From assembly GCF_019237615.1 (NCBI RefSeq), contig NZ_JAFAGT010000001.1, positions 62,001 to 126,000 of the forward strand: a DNA stretch of 64,000 nucleotides, given 5' to 3'. Under the pieces are notes generated by a model. That model saw nothing but the letters and a program-made list of their open reading frames with translations. It was not told the DNA's origin and did not search any database. Positions 51,196 to 60,098 of the stretch are shown here, one piece after another; position 1 is the first letter of the stretch, and each line of letters opens with the position of its first letter. The stretch is from Roseateles sp. (GTDB taxonomy: Bacteria > Pseudomonadota > Gammaproteobacteria > Burkholderiales > Burkholderiaceae_C). A program made the translations under genes and the position numbers.

Positions 51196-51639
51196 TCAGC
51201 GATGGCCTTCTCGACCACGGGGTTTGCGTACCCGAGGTGTGGCCGGTAGCGCACCGGACTCCAACCCTTCCAGGATCGGGCAGTCCGGGCGTTCGTCGCC
51301 GTGACAGCAGTGCACCAGATGCTCCAGGGTCGTCTTCATGGCCTGGATCTCCTCGATCTTGGCCTGCAGGTCTTCCAGATGTACCAGCGCCAGTGCCTTG
51401 ACCTGGCGGCTGGAGCGCCCGCGGTCCTGCCAGAGGCTCAGCAGGCCGCGTATCTCGTCGATGGAGAAACCCAGGTCGCGCGCACGGCGGATGAAGCGCA
51501 GCGTGTGGATGTCCTTGTCGGTGTACTGCCGGTAGCCGGATTCGGTCCGGCCGGCCGGCGGCAGCAGCGCCACGCTCTCGTAGTGGCGCATCATCTTGGC
51601 AGACACGCCCGAGGCGGCGGCGGCTTCCCCGATGTTCAT
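51196..51639 (-). CDS. cueR: CueR-like MerR-family copper regulator
   Basis: 147 residues. The N-terminal MerR helix-turn-helix is MNIGEAAAASGVSAKMMRHYESVALLPP. The C-terminal metal loop CHGDERPDCPIL has the C-x7-C spacing of Cu(I)/Ag(I)/Au(I) sensors, and SSRQVK keeps the Ser that marks monovalent-metal sensors. It would activate a copper exporter gene such as copA, but none is in the window. Its ATG overlaps the murI stop, so it is translated with murI. Confidence 0.88.
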   Translation of the reverse strand: MNIGEAAAASGVSAKMMRHYESVALLPPAGRTESGYRQYTDKDIHTLRFIRRARDLGFSIDEIRGLLSLWQDRGRSSRQVKALALVHLEDLQAKIEEIQAMKTTLEHLVHCCHGDERPDCPILEGLESGALPATPRVRKPRGREGHR

Positions 51640-52445
51640 GCGGGCTCCTTGCGGGTGCGGTGCGCCCGGACGTCAAGTTCGCCCCAGCCCAGCACCCGGG
51701 CGATCCATGCGCGCAGTGCGGCGGGATCGCCGCTGGTTTCGATGTCCAGGCCGGGCTGGCCCGGCATGGGCGTCCACAGCTCGGCCGCGCGCCGCGCCAC
51801 GGCGGTCTCTATGTGCAGCAGCTTCACGTCGGCGCCGAGGGCGGCCCGCCACAGCGGTTCGATCAGCGGGTAATGCGTGCAGCCCAGCAGGGCCGTGTCG
51901 ACGCCGGCCGTGCGCAGCGGCGCGCAGTGGTGCTCGACCAGCGCACGCAGCTCGGTGCTGTCGATGTCGCCGGCCTCAATATGGTCGACGATGCCCGGGC
52001 AGCCCTGGACCACCACCTCGTGGCTGCCCGCGTGGCGGGCTATCAGCGCGCGCAGCCGGTCGCTGGAGGCGGTAGCTGGCGTGGCCAGCAGCCCGATGCG
52101 GCCATTGCGCGATGCCGCGACCGCGGGCTTGATGCCGGGCTCCGTGCCGACAAAGGGCAGGGCCGGCCAGCGCTCGCGCAAGGCGTCGATGGCGTGCGCC
52201 GTCGCCGTGTTGCAGGCGATGACGATGAGGCCCGCGCCCTGCTCGATCAGGTGCTCGGTGATCGCGAGACTGCGCGCGCGGATCTCCTCGGGACTGCGGC
52301 TGCCATAGGGGGCGTAGGCGGCATCGGCCAGGTAGCGCAGGCGTGCGGTTGGCAGCAGGGCGCGCAGCTCGCGCAGCACCGTGAAGCCGCCGACGCCGGA
52401 GTCGAAGACGCCGATGTCGCGGCGTGGAGAGGAGTCGGTCTGCAT
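51636..52445 (-). CDS. murI: Glutamate racemase
   Basis: Makes D-glutamate for peptidoglycan. 269 residues. The two catalytic cysteines are in IVIACNTATAHAID near residue 77 and ALLGCTHYPLIEP near 188. The N-terminal GVFDSGVGGFTVLREL and the PYGSRSPEEI block are family signatures. Start at the ATG giving MQTDSSPRRD. Upstream partner of the CueR-like gene (4-base overlap); divergent from etfB. Confidence 0.95.
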   Translation of the reverse strand: MQTDSSPRRDIGVFDSGVGGFTVLRELRALLPTARLRYLADAAYAPYGSRSPEEIRARSLAITEHLIEQGAGLIVIACNTATAHAIDALRERWPALPFVGTEPGIKPAVAASRNGRIGLLATPATASSDRLRALIARHAGSHEVVVQGCPGIVDHIEAGDIDSTELRALVEHHCAPLRTAGVDTALLGCTHYPLIEPLWRAALGADVKLLHIETAVARRAAELWTPMPGQPGLDIETSGDPAALRAWIARVLGWGELDVRAHRTRKEPA

Positions 52446-52582
52446 GGGCTCGGACAGTCTAGCGTCGTCATTCGAGAGACCTCTCCAGAAGACTTCGTCC
52501 GCTGCGGACCGGCTCCTGGCTAGAATCGAACGATCGTGCTTTTTTGTGCGTGGCTCCGCCGGTAGCGGCCCGTAGAATCAAA

Positions 52583-52598
52583 TTAACGTTTACGTCAA
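52583..52598. promoter_or_regulatory. Palindromic operator candidate upstream of etfB
   Basis: TTAACGTTTACGTCAA is a near-perfect inverted repeat (6 of 7 positions in each arm), located 19 bases before etfB and just after TAGAAT (52573-52578), a possible -10 box. It resembles the sites I associate with LiuR-type regulators of branched-chain amino acid and acyl-CoA breakdown; identity of the regulator is inferred. Confidence 0.5.
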
Positions 52599-52616
52599 TT
52601 CGAGCTGGAGTTTTCG

Positions 52617-53366
52617 ATGAAGGTCTTGGTCCCTGTCAAACGCGTGGTCGACTACAACGTCAAGGTGCGCGTGAAGAGCGACGGCACGGGTGTCGACATC
52701 GCCAACGTGAAGATGTCGATGAACCCCTTCGACGAGATTGCCGTCGAAGAGGCCGTGCGCCTGAAGGAGAAGGGGGCGGTGACCGAGGTGATCGCGGTGT
52801 CCTGCGGCGTCACGCAATGCCAGGAGACGCTGCGCACCGCCATGGCCATAGGCGCGGACCGCGCCATCCTGGTGGAGACCGACGCCGAGCTGCAGCCCCT
52901 GGCCGTGGCCAAGCTGCTGAAGGCGCTGGTGGACAAGGAAGGCCCCGGCCTGGTGATCCTGGGCAAGCAGGCCATCGATGACGATTGCAACCAGACCGGC
53001 CAGATGCTGGCGGCCCTCACGGGCCTGCCGCAGGGCACCTTCGCCTCCAAGGTGGAAGTGGCCGGCGACAAGGTCAACGTGACGCGTGAAGTGGACGGCG
53101 GCCTGGAGACGGTGGCGCTGACGCTGCCGGCGGTCGTGACGACGGACCTGCGCCTGAACGAGCCGCGCTACGTGACGCTGCCAAACATCATGAAGGCCAA
53201 GAAGAAGCAGCTGGACGTCGTCAAGCCGGCCGAGCTGGGCGTGGACGTGACGCCGCGCATCAAGACGCTGAAGGTCAGCGAGCCGCCCAAGCGCGGCGCC
53301 GGCGTGAAGGTGCCGGATGTCGCCACGTTGGTGACGAAGCTGAAGACCGAAGCCAAGGTCATCTAA
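52617..53366 (+). CDS. etfB: Electron transfer flavoprotein, beta subunit
   Basis: With EtfA it accepts electrons from acyl-CoA dehydrogenases and passes them to ETF-ubiquinone oxidoreductase. 249 residues. It opens [18 protein letters not shown]. It carries the AMP-binding region [18 protein letters not shown] near 121 and the EtfB signature [24 protein letters not shown] near 180, which includes the recognition loop for dehydrogenase partners. ATG preceded by CTGGAG. First gene of etfB-etfA-acyl-CoA dehydrogenase. Confidence 0.96.
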   Translation: MKVLVPVKRVVDYNVKVRVKSDGTGVDIANVKMSMNPFDEIAVEEAVRLKEKGAVTEVIAVSCGVTQCQETLRTAMAIGADRAILVETDAELQPLAVAKLLKALVDKEGPGLVILGKQAIDDDCNQTGQMLAALTGLPQGTFASKVEVAGDKVNVTREVDGGLETVALTLPAVVTTDLRLNEPRYVTLPNIMKAKKKQLDVVKPAELGVDVTPRIKTLKVSEPPKRGAGVKVPDVATLVTKLKTEAKVI

Positions 53367-53387
53367 CCGAATCCTGGAGAAATTGAG

Positions 53388-54320
53388 ATGACCGCACTCG
53401 TCATTGCCGAACACGACCACGGCACCCTGAAGTCCGCCACCCTGAACACCGTCACCGCCGCCGCCGCGCTGGGGGCGGAGGTGCATGTGCTGGTGGCTGG
53501 CCACAACGCCGCCGCGGCCGCCGCGGCCGCCGGCCAGATCGCCGGCGTCGCCAAGGTCCTGCACGCGGACTCCGCGGCCCTGGCCGAAGGCCTGGCCGAG
53601 AACGTCGCCGCGCAGGTGATCGCGCTGGCCCCGGGCTACAGCCACATCCTCTTCCCCGCCACCGCCGCCGGCAAGAACGTCGCGCCGCGCGTCGCCGCGC
53701 TGCTGGACGTGGCACAGGTCAGCGACATCACCAAGGTCGTCAGCGCCGACACCTTCGAGCGTCCGATCTACGCCGGCAACGCCATTGCCACGGTGCAGAG
53801 CGGCGATGCGGTCAAGGTCATCACCGTGCGCACGACCGGCTTCGACCCGGCTGCAGCCACCGGTGGCTCGGCCGCCGTGGAGAGCGCCGCCGCGGCCGCA
53901 GACAGTGGCAAGAGCAGCTTTGTGGGCCGCGAGGTGACGAAGAGCGACCGCCCCGAGCTGACGGCTGCCAAGATCATCGTCTCGGGCGGCCGTGCGCTGG
54001 GCTCCAACGACAAGTTCATGGAAGTGCTGACGCCGCTGGCCGACAAGCTGGGTGCTGCGCTGGGCGCCTCGCGTGCGGCGGTCGATGCGGGCTACGCGCC
54101 CAACGACTGGCAGGTCGGCCAGACCGGCAAGATCGTCGCGCCCCAGCTCTACGTGGCCTGCGGCATCTCTGGCGCCATCCAGCACCTGGCCGGCATGAAG
54201 GACTCCAAGGTCATTGTCGCGATCAACAAGGACCCCGAGGCGCCCATCTTCTCGGTGGCCGACTACGGCCTGGAAGCGGACCTGTTCACGGCCGTGCCCG
54301 AGCTCGTCAACGCGCTGTAA
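53388..54320 (+). CDS. etfA: Electron transfer flavoprotein, alpha subunit
   Basis: FAD-carrying subunit, 310 residues. The N-terminal half is Ala-rich as usual. The C-terminal FAD domain has [15 protein letters not shown] near 203, [38 protein letters not shown] near 235-272, and [20 protein letters not shown] near 281. Begins 21 bases after etfB with GGAG upstream. Confidence 0.96.
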   Translation: MTALVIAEHDHGTLKSATLNTVTAAAALGAEVHVLVAGHNAAAAAAAAGQIAGVAKVLHADSAALAEGLAENVAAQVIALAPGYSHILFPATAAGKNVAPRVAALLDVAQVSDITKVVSADTFERPIYAGNAIATVQSGDAVKVITVRTTGFDPAAATGGSAAVESAAAAADSGKSSFVGREVTKSDRPELTAAKIIVSGGRALGSNDKFMEVLTPLADKLGAALGASRAAVDAGYAPNDWQVGQTGKIVAPQLYVACGISGAIQHLAGMKDSKVIVAINKDPEAPIFSVADYGLEADLFTAVPELVNAL

Positions 54321-54397
54321 ACCGCGCCGGACCATCCCAGCGGGCGCCCCGACAGTCGACGTCGCGGCGCCCTTTTTGTCTCCGCCTGGAGGAACAA

Positions 54398-56185
54398 ATG
54401 AGTTACCAAGCCCCCGTCAAGGACATGCTCTTCAACATCCAGCACCTCGCCGGGCTGGAGACGCTGACCCGCCAAGTTCCTGCCTTCGCCGACTTCGGCC
54501 TGGACACCGCCGGTGCCGTGCTGGAGGAGTGCGCCAAGCTGACGCAGGACGTCATCGCGCCGCTGAACTTCGAGGGCGACAAGAACCCGTCGAGCTGGAA
54601 GGACGGCGTCGTCACGACGACGCCCGGCTTCAAGCAGGCCTTCCGTGCCTATGCCGAGGGCGGGTGGCAGGGTCTGGTGCACCCCACAGAGTTCGGCGGC
54701 CAGGGCGCGCCCAAGACCATCGCCGCAGCCTGCAACGAGATGCTGCAGTCGGCCAACATGAGCTTCGCGCTGTGCCCGCTGCTGACTGACGGCGCCGTCG
54801 AGGCACTGCTGACGGCTGGCAGCGACGAGCAGCGTGCCACCTTCATCCCCAGGCTGCTGGACGGTTCGTGGACCGGCACGATGAACCTGACCGAGCCGCA
54901 GGCCGGCTCCGACCTGGCGCTGGTGCGCACGCGCGCCGAGCCGCAGCCCGACGGCACCTACAAGATCTTCGGCACCAAGATCTTCATCACCTACGGCGAA
55001 CACGACATGGCCGAGAACATCGTCCACCTCGTGCTGGCCCGCGTGGCCGGTGCGCCGGAGGGCGTGAAGGGCATCAGCCTGTTCCTGGTGCCCAAGTTCC
55101 TCGTCAACGCCGACGGCTCGCTGGGCGCGCGCAACGACGCGCATTGCGTGTCCATCGAGCACAAGATGGGCATCAAGGCCAGCCCGACGGCCGTGCTGCA
55201 GTTCGGCGACCATGGCGGCGCCGTCGGCCAGCTGATCGGCCAGGAGAACCGCGGCCTGGAGTACATGTTCATCATGATGAACGCGGCCCGCTACGGCGTG
55301 GGCCTGCAGGGGATCGCCGTCGCCGACCGTGCCTACCAGAAGGCCGCGGCCTATGCGAAGGAGCGCGTGCAGTCCCGCCCGGTGGACGGCTCGGTGGCCG
55401 GCCCTGCGTCCATCATCCACCACCCCGACGTGCGCCGCATGCTGATGACGATGCGCTCGCTGACCGAGGGCTGCCGCGCGATGGCAAGCACCGCGGCGGC
55501 CGCCTTGGACGCGGCCCACCACCACCCCGACGCCGAGGCGCGTCAGCAGAACCAGGCCTTCTACGACTTCATGGTGCCGCTGGTGAAGGGCTACAGCACC
55601 GAGATGAGCCAGGAGGTCACGAGCCTGGGCGTGCAAGTTCATGGCGGCATGGGCTTCATCGAGGAGACCGGCGCGGCGCAGTACTACCGGGACGCCAAGA
55701 TCCTGACCATCTACGAAGGCACGACGGCCATCCAGGCCAACGACCTGGTGGGCCGCAAGACCACGCGCGACGGCGGCCGGCTTGCGCGCGGCATCGCCGG
55801 CCAGATCGAGGCGACGGAAGGCGAACTCGCCAAGCGCGACAGTGCTGCCGCAAAGGCCATGCTGAAGGCGCTGCGCGCATCGCGCGCGGACTTCCTCGCC
55901 GCGGTGGACTTCATCGCGGCCCAGGGCAAGGCCAACGCCAACGCCGCCTATGCCGGTTCCGTGCCCTACCTGATGCTGGCCGGCAACCTCGTCGCCGGCT
56001 GGCAACTGGCGCGCGCGTTGATGGCCGCGGAAGACGCGTTGGCGACTGACAAGGCGTTCATGGCTGCCAAGATCACGACCGCGCGCTTCTACGCCGAGCA
56101 CATCCTGCCGCGCACGGGTGCGCTGCGTGCCGCCATTGTCGATGGCGCCGACAGCGTGACCGAACTCGCACTCGAAAGTTTCTGA
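54398..56185 (+). CDS. Acyl-CoA dehydrogenase, long (DmdC-like) subfamily
   Basis: FAD-dependent alpha,beta-dehydrogenation of an acyl-CoA, feeding EtfBA. 595 residues, about 200 longer than classical enzymes because of an extra C-terminal domain. FAD/substrate motifs: MNLTEPQAGSDLALVRTRA near 163, GTKIFITYGEHDM near 191, HGGMGFIEETGAAQYYRDAKILTIYEGTTAIQ near 415-445; the Glu of YEGTTAIQ is the expected catalytic region. Relatives include 3-methylthiopropionyl-CoA dehydrogenase and broad short/medium-chain enzymes, so substrate is open. Co-transcription with etfBA is likely (77 bases apart). Confidence 0.94.
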   Translation: MSYQAPVKDMLFNIQHLAGLETLTRQVPAFADFGLDTAGAVLEECAKLTQDVIAPLNFEGDKNPSSWKDGVVTTTPGFKQAFRAYAEGGWQGLVHPTEFGGQGAPKTIAAACNEMLQSANMSFALCPLLTDGAVEALLTAGSDEQRATFIPRLLDGSWTGTMNLTEPQAGSDLALVRTRAEPQPDGTYKIFGTKIFITYGEHDMAENIVHLVLARVAGAPEGVKGISLFLVPKFLVNADGSLGARNDAHCVSIEHKMGIKASPTAVLQFGDHGGAVGQLIGQENRGLEYMFIMMNAARYGVGLQGIAVADRAYQKAAAYAKERVQSRPVDGSVAGPASIIHHPDVRRMLMTMRSLTEGCRAMASTAAAALDAAHHHPDAEARQQNQAFYDFMVPLVKGYSTEMSQEVTSLGVQVHGGMGFIEETGAAQYYRDAKILTIYEGTTAIQANDLVGRKTTRDGGRLARGIAGQIEATEGELAKRDSAAAKAMLKALRASRADFLAAVDFIAAQGKANANAAYAGSVPYLMLAGNLVAGWQLARALMAAEDALATDKAFMAAKITTARFYAEHILPRTGALRAAIVDGADSVTELALESF

Positions 56186-56198
56186 GAGGAGACAGCAC

Positions 56199-57149
56199 TT
56201 GGCTTTGCCCACGATCCTGAAGAACCTGCCGCTGCCGGTCATCGGCTCGCCGCTGTTCATCATCAGCAACCCCAGGCTCGTCATCGAGCAGTGCAAGGCC
56301 GGCGTCGTCGGCGCCATGCCGGCGCTGAACGCTAGACCGGCCGAACTGCTGGACGAATGGCTGGCCGAGATCACCGAGACGCTGGCCGCCTACAACCGCG
56401 CCAACCCGGACCGGCCCGCTGCGCCGTTCGCCATCAACCAGATCGTGCACAAGAGCAACGAGCGGCTTGAGCACGACATGCAGGTCTGCGCCAAGTACAA
56501 GGTGCCCATCATCATCACGAGCCTGGGCGCGCGCGAGGACGTGAACCAGGCCGTGCATGGCTGGGGCGGCATCGTGCTGCACGACATCATCAACAACAAG
56601 TTCGCGAAGAAGGCGATCGAGAAGGGCGCCGATGGCCTCATCGCGGTGGCGGCCGGCGCGGGCGGGCATGCCGGCGTGAAGAGTCCCTTCGCGCTCATCC
56701 ATGAGATCCGCGAGTGGTTCGACGGCCCGCTGGCGCTGTCGGGATCCATGGGGACGGGCGACGCCATCCTGGCCGCCCAGGCCATGGGCGCGGACCTGGC
56801 CTATATCGGCTCGGCCTTCATCGCCACCGAAGAGGCGCGCGCCAGTGACGCCTACAAGCAGATGATCGTGGCCAGCAACAGCGACGACATCGTCTACAGC
56901 AACCTCTTCACAGGCGTGCACGGCAACTACTTGCGCGGCTCGGTCGTGGCTGCGGGCCTGGACCCCGAGAACCTGCCGGAAAGCGACCCCAGCAAGATGG
57001 ACTTCGGCGGCGGTGCGGCCAAGGCCTGGAAGGACATCTGGGGCAGCGGCCAGGGCATAGGCGCGGTCAAGCAGGTGGTGCCGGCGGCGGAGCTGGTCGG
57101 GCGGCTGAAGCGCGAGTACGCGGCGGCGCGGGCGCGTCTGGCGCTGTGA
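56199..57149 (+). CDS. Nitronate monooxygenase-like FMN enzyme
   Basis: 316 residues of the NMO/2-nitropropane dioxygenase family, an FMN TIM barrel; members oxidise nitronates or act as enoyl reductases. Family features: PLPVIGSPLFIISNP near 11, INQIVHKSNERL, the phosphate-binding block IAVAAGAGGHAGVKSPFAL near 148, and LSGSMGTGDAILAAQAMGADLAYIGSAF near 183. The TTG start lies about 10 bases after GAGGAG and gives MALPTILKNLP; no ATG is better placed. Only 13 bases after the acyl-CoA dehydrogenase, so probably part of the same acyl-CoA pathway. Confidence 0.88.
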   Translation: MALPTILKNLPLPVIGSPLFIISNPRLVIEQCKAGVVGAMPALNARPAELLDEWLAEITETLAAYNRANPDRPAAPFAINQIVHKSNERLEHDMQVCAKYKVPIIITSLGAREDVNQAVHGWGGIVLHDIINNKFAKKAIEKGADGLIAVAAGAGGHAGVKSPFALIHEIREWFDGPLALSGSMGTGDAILAAQAMGADLAYIGSAFIATEEARASDAYKQMIVASNSDDIVYSNLFTGVHGNYLRGSVVAAGLDPENLPESDPSKMDFGGGAAKAWKDIWGSGQGIGAVKQVVPAAELVGRLKREYAAARARLAL

Positions 57150-57172
57150 GCTGAAGGCCTCGCCCGGAATGC

Positions 57173-57204
57173 GCAACGGCCGCCTGCGGGCGGCCGTTGC
57201 CTTT
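57173..57204. terminator. Terminator closing the etf operon
   Basis: GCAACGGCCGCC and GGCGGCCGTTGC form a perfect 12-bp stem with a 4-base loop, followed by CTTT on the plus strand. It sits between convergent genes and may work both ways. Confidence 0.75.
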
Positions 57205-57218
57205 CGTGCCGACCAGGC

Positions 57219-57692
57219 TCAGGCGCTGCGCATGAAGCGGTGCACGGCCGTGGCCCGCGCGGCGAAGGCCCCGCTGAGGAGCCCGAAGACGGCGCTTGCC
57301 ACGGCGATGAACCAGGCCTCGTGGACCATGTGCGCGTCCACGCCGGTGGCATAGCCCAGCACGAACCTGGCCGCGAAGATGCTCACCATCAGCCCGAGCG
57401 GCAGCCAGCTGCCGGGCACGCGTACGGCGCTGCCCTCGCGGGCCAGGCCCTGCGGAGCGAAGACGGGGCCGGCCACGAAAGCCGCAGTGGCGAAGCCGGC
57501 CGCCCAGGCCAGCACCGGGACCAGGTGGGCGCCGAAGGCGGCGGTGACGCCGTACAGGGACAGGGCCAGCATGGCCAGCGCCACCTTGGCGAGCGTGCCG
57601 GGCTGTACCACGCGCTCGCGGGACTGGCGATAGCCCAGCACCAGGAGGGCGGCGAGGATGGCGAAGGGCCAGAGGGGCAGGGACTGGGTCAT
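57219..57692 (-). CDS. Small multi-pass membrane protein of unknown function
   Basis: 157 residues with five predicted membrane segments (for example PLWPFAILAALLVLGYR, LAKVALAMLALSLYGVTAAFG, LGLMVSIFAARFVLGYATG). The GYRQSRER motif after the first segment recalls the DUF6622-type family, but this is from memory. The ATG has ACGGAG about 10 bases upstream. On the same strand as the P-type ATPase gene, 119 bases downstream of its stop; a functional link is not evident. Confidence 0.75.
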   Translation of the reverse strand: MTQSLPLWPFAILAALLVLGYRQSRERVVQPGTLAKVALAMLALSLYGVTAAFGAHLVPVLAWAAGFATAAFVAGPVFAPQGLAREGSAVRVPGSWLPLGLMVSIFAARFVLGYATGVDAHMVHEAWFIAVASAVFGLLSGAFAARATAVHRFMRSA

Positions 57693-57811
57693 GGCGGGCA
57701 CTCCGTGGGTTGCGATGCCCCGGACTGTGCGGCGACCCAGTCGGTCGGACGACCGGCTTGCGACCAATCGACGGTGCGAGGCGGGAAATGCCGCCAGCCC
57801 CGATCGGCTGC

Positions 57812-60043
57812 TCAACGCCTTGCGTCGCGCAGCAGCCTCAGCCCGTTGAACACCACCAGCAGGCTGGCCCCCATGTCGGCGAACACGGCCATCCACATGG
57901 TCGCGCTGCCGAACACGGCCAGTGCGAAGAACACCGCCTTCAGCCCCAGGGCCAGCACGATGTTCTGCCAAAGCACGGCGTAGGTGCGCTGGGACAGGCG
58001 GATGGTCTGCGGCAGCTTGCGCAGGTCGTCGTTCATGATGAGCACGTCGGCCGCCTCCTTGGCCGTGTCGGTGCCTGCCGCGCCCATGGAGAAGCCCACG
58101 GCGGCCGCGGCCAGGCTGGGCGCGTCGTTGACGCCGTCGCCCACCATGCCCACCGGGCCGCGCGCACGCCATGCGGTGACGGCCTGCTGCTTGCCCTGCG
58201 GCAGCAGCTCGGCCTGCACGTCCGCAATGCCCACCTGCCGGGCCATGGCTTGGGCGGTGGACGGGTTGTCGCCGGTCAGCATCACGGGGTGCACGCCCAG
58301 CGCCTGCAGCTGGGCCACGGCCTCGCGGCTGGTGGCGCGCGTGGTGTCGGCCACCGCGAAGAGAGCCAGCACGCGGCCCACGCCGGCCAGCAGCGACACG
58401 GTGCGGCCCTGCGCCTCGTGCGTCTGCATCAGCGCCTCCAGCTCGGGCGAGCATTGGCCGCGCTCGTGGATCCAGCGGTGGTTGCCCAGCACCAGGTCCT
58501 GGCCGTCGATGCGGCCGTGCACGCCGCGGCCCAGGTCGGCGCCGAAGTCCTCCACCGGCAGTGTGTCGGCCGGCAGTCCGGCTGCGATGGCTTGCGAGAC
58601 GGGGTGGTCCGAGCGAGCCGCGAGGCTGTGTGCCAGCTGCAGCACCCGAGCCTCGTCCAGGCCCGTGGCCAGCACGCGCTGCGCGACGAGGCGGGGGCGG
58701 CCCTCGGTCAGTGTGCCGGTCTTGTCCAGCGCCAGCACCTTGAGCCTGCGAGCCTGCTCCAGATGCACGCCGCCCTTGATGAGGATGCCCTGCCGCGCGG
58801 CCGCCGCCAGCCCGCTGACGACCGTGACCGGCGTGGAGATCACCAGCGCGCAGGGGCAGGCGATGACGAGCAGCACCAGCGCCTTGTAGATGCCGGTGAG
58901 CCAGGGCCAGCCCAGCAGCAGCGGCGTGCCGATGGCGACGGCCAGCGCCAGCACGAAGACGGCGGGCGTGTAGACGGCAGCGAAGCGGTCGACGAGGCGC
59001 TGCGTCGGGGCGCGCTGGCCCTGCGCCGCCTCGACGGCGTGGATGATGCCGGCCAGTACCGTGTCGCTGGCCGGCCGCGTGACCTCGAACTCCAGCGCGC
59101 CGCTCTGGTTGATGGTGCCTGCGAAGACCGTGTCGCCCGGCGCCTTGTCGACCGGAATGCTCTCGCCGGTGACGGGCGACTGGTCCACGGCGCCCTGGCC
59201 GGCGGTCACCCGGCCGTCCAGCGCGAAGCGCTCGCCCGGCTTCACGCGCACGATGGCGCCCACAGTCACGGTCTTGGCCGCCACGCGGGCCCAGCGGCCG
59301 TCGGGCTGGCGCACCTCGGCCTGCTCGGGCGAGAGCGCAAGCAGCCCGGTGATGGCGTTGCGCGCGCGTTCCACCGAACGAGCCTCGATCAGCTCCGCCA
59401 GCGAGTACAGCGCCATCACCATGGCGGCCTCGGGCCATTGGCCGATGACGAAGGCGCCGATGACGGCGACCGACATCAGCGCATTGATGTTGAGCTGGCC
59501 GCGGGCCAGCGACGACAGTCCCTTGCCGAATACCGCCAGGCCCGACAGCGCGATCGCCACGGCGGCGACGGCCATGCCGGCGGCCTGCCAGGGCAGCCCC
59601 TCGGGGGCGAGGAAGTGCAGCAGCTCGGCACCCGCCGCCACCCCCAGGGCCGCCAGCAGGCGCAGGAGCTCGCCGCGCCGGGCCCTGGCCGTGTCCTCGG
59701 CCGCGGGCGGCGTGGACAGCGTCTCGGTCTTGAAGCCCGCCTTGGCGATCGCCGCCGTGACCGCGTCCCAGGCAGATGGCGGCGCGTCCACCGTCAGCGC
59801 GCGGGCGGGCAGATCGAAGTGCAGGCGGCGCACGGCGGCGAAGCCCTCCAGCGCGCGGCGGATCTGGCCCTCTTCGGTGGGGCAGTCCATGGATGGGATG
59901 CGCAGCAGCAGGCCGCCGCCCGGTGCCGGCGATGGCAGCGCCGCGATGGCGGCGCCGTCGCAGCAGCCATGCTCGTGGTGTGAGTGGGGGGCGTGGCCAT
60001 GCCCCTGGCCATGGGCGGCGTGGGTGTGGTGGTGCGAGCTCAT
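57812..60043 (-). CDS. zntA: Zn2+/Cd2+/Pb2+-exporting P-type ATPase
   Basis: Heavy-metal efflux pump, 743 residues from the chosen start. A His-rich N-terminus (HHHTHAAHGQGHGHAPHSHH) precedes one HMA domain with MDCPTEEGQ. Eight membrane helices follow, with the translocation motif CPC in LLVIACPCALVISTP near 395. Phosphorylation site DKTGTLTEG is near 440 and the hinge VGDGVNDAP near 640. An ATG at 60052 is in frame but lies inside the predicted -10 box of its own promoter, so ATG 60043 is preferred. Divergent from its MerR regulator with a shared operator. Confidence 0.94.
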   Translation of the reverse strand: MSSHHHTHAAHGQGHGHAPHSHHEHGCCDGAAIAALPSPAPGGGLLLRIPSMDCPTEEGQIRRALEGFAAVRRLHFDLPARALTVDAPPSAWDAVTAAIAKAGFKTETLSTPPAAEDTARARRGELLRLLAALGVAAGAELLHFLAPEGLPWQAAGMAVAAVAIALSGLAVFGKGLSSLARGQLNINALMSVAVIGAFVIGQWPEAAMVMALYSLAELIEARSVERARNAITGLLALSPEQAEVRQPDGRWARVAAKTVTVGAIVRVKPGERFALDGRVTAGQGAVDQSPVTGESIPVDKAPGDTVFAGTINQSGALEFEVTRPASDTVLAGIIHAVEAAQGQRAPTQRLVDRFAAVYTPAVFVLALAVAIGTPLLLGWPWLTGIYKALVLLVIACPCALVISTPVTVVSGLAAAARQGILIKGGVHLEQARRLKVLALDKTGTLTEGRPRLVAQRVLATGLDEARVLQLAHSLAARSDHPVSQAIAAGLPADTLPVEDFGADLGRGVHGRIDGQDLVLGNHRWIHERGQCSPELEALMQTHEAQGRTVSLLAGVGRVLALFAVADTTRATSREAVAQLQALGVHPVMLTGDNPSTAQAMARQVGIADVQAELLPQGKQQAVTAWRARGPVGMVGDGVNDAPSLAAAAVGFSMGAAGTDTAKEAADVLIMNDDLRKLPQTIRLSQRTYAVLWQNIVLALGLKAVFFALAVFGSATMWMAVFADMGASLLVVFNGLRLLRDARR

Positions 60044-60050
60044 GAGGGGC

Positions 60051-60092
60051 ATTGGAATCCCTGGAGCAGCTCCAGAGTCAAGTCCCTACACT
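60051..60092. promoter_or_regulatory. Divergent MerR-type promoter/operator of zntA and its regulator
   Basis: On the minus strand TTGACT (60081-60076) and TCCAAT (60056-60051) are 19 bases apart, the over-long spacing typical of MerR-activated promoters. The spacer holds the dyad CTGGAG-CTG-CTCCAG, near identical to the known ZntR site layout. On the plus strand TACACT (60087-60092) is a likely -10 box for the regulator gene. Both transcripts would start at or within a base or two of their ATGs. Confidence 0.7.
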
Positions 60093-60098
60093 GGGCCC

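Noticed and set aside
60044-60052. ATG at 60052 as the P-type ATPase start
   Set aside because: It lies within the predicted -10 box of the MerR-controlled promoter, so the main transcript would not contain it; ATG 60043 fits better, though this rests on the promoter prediction.
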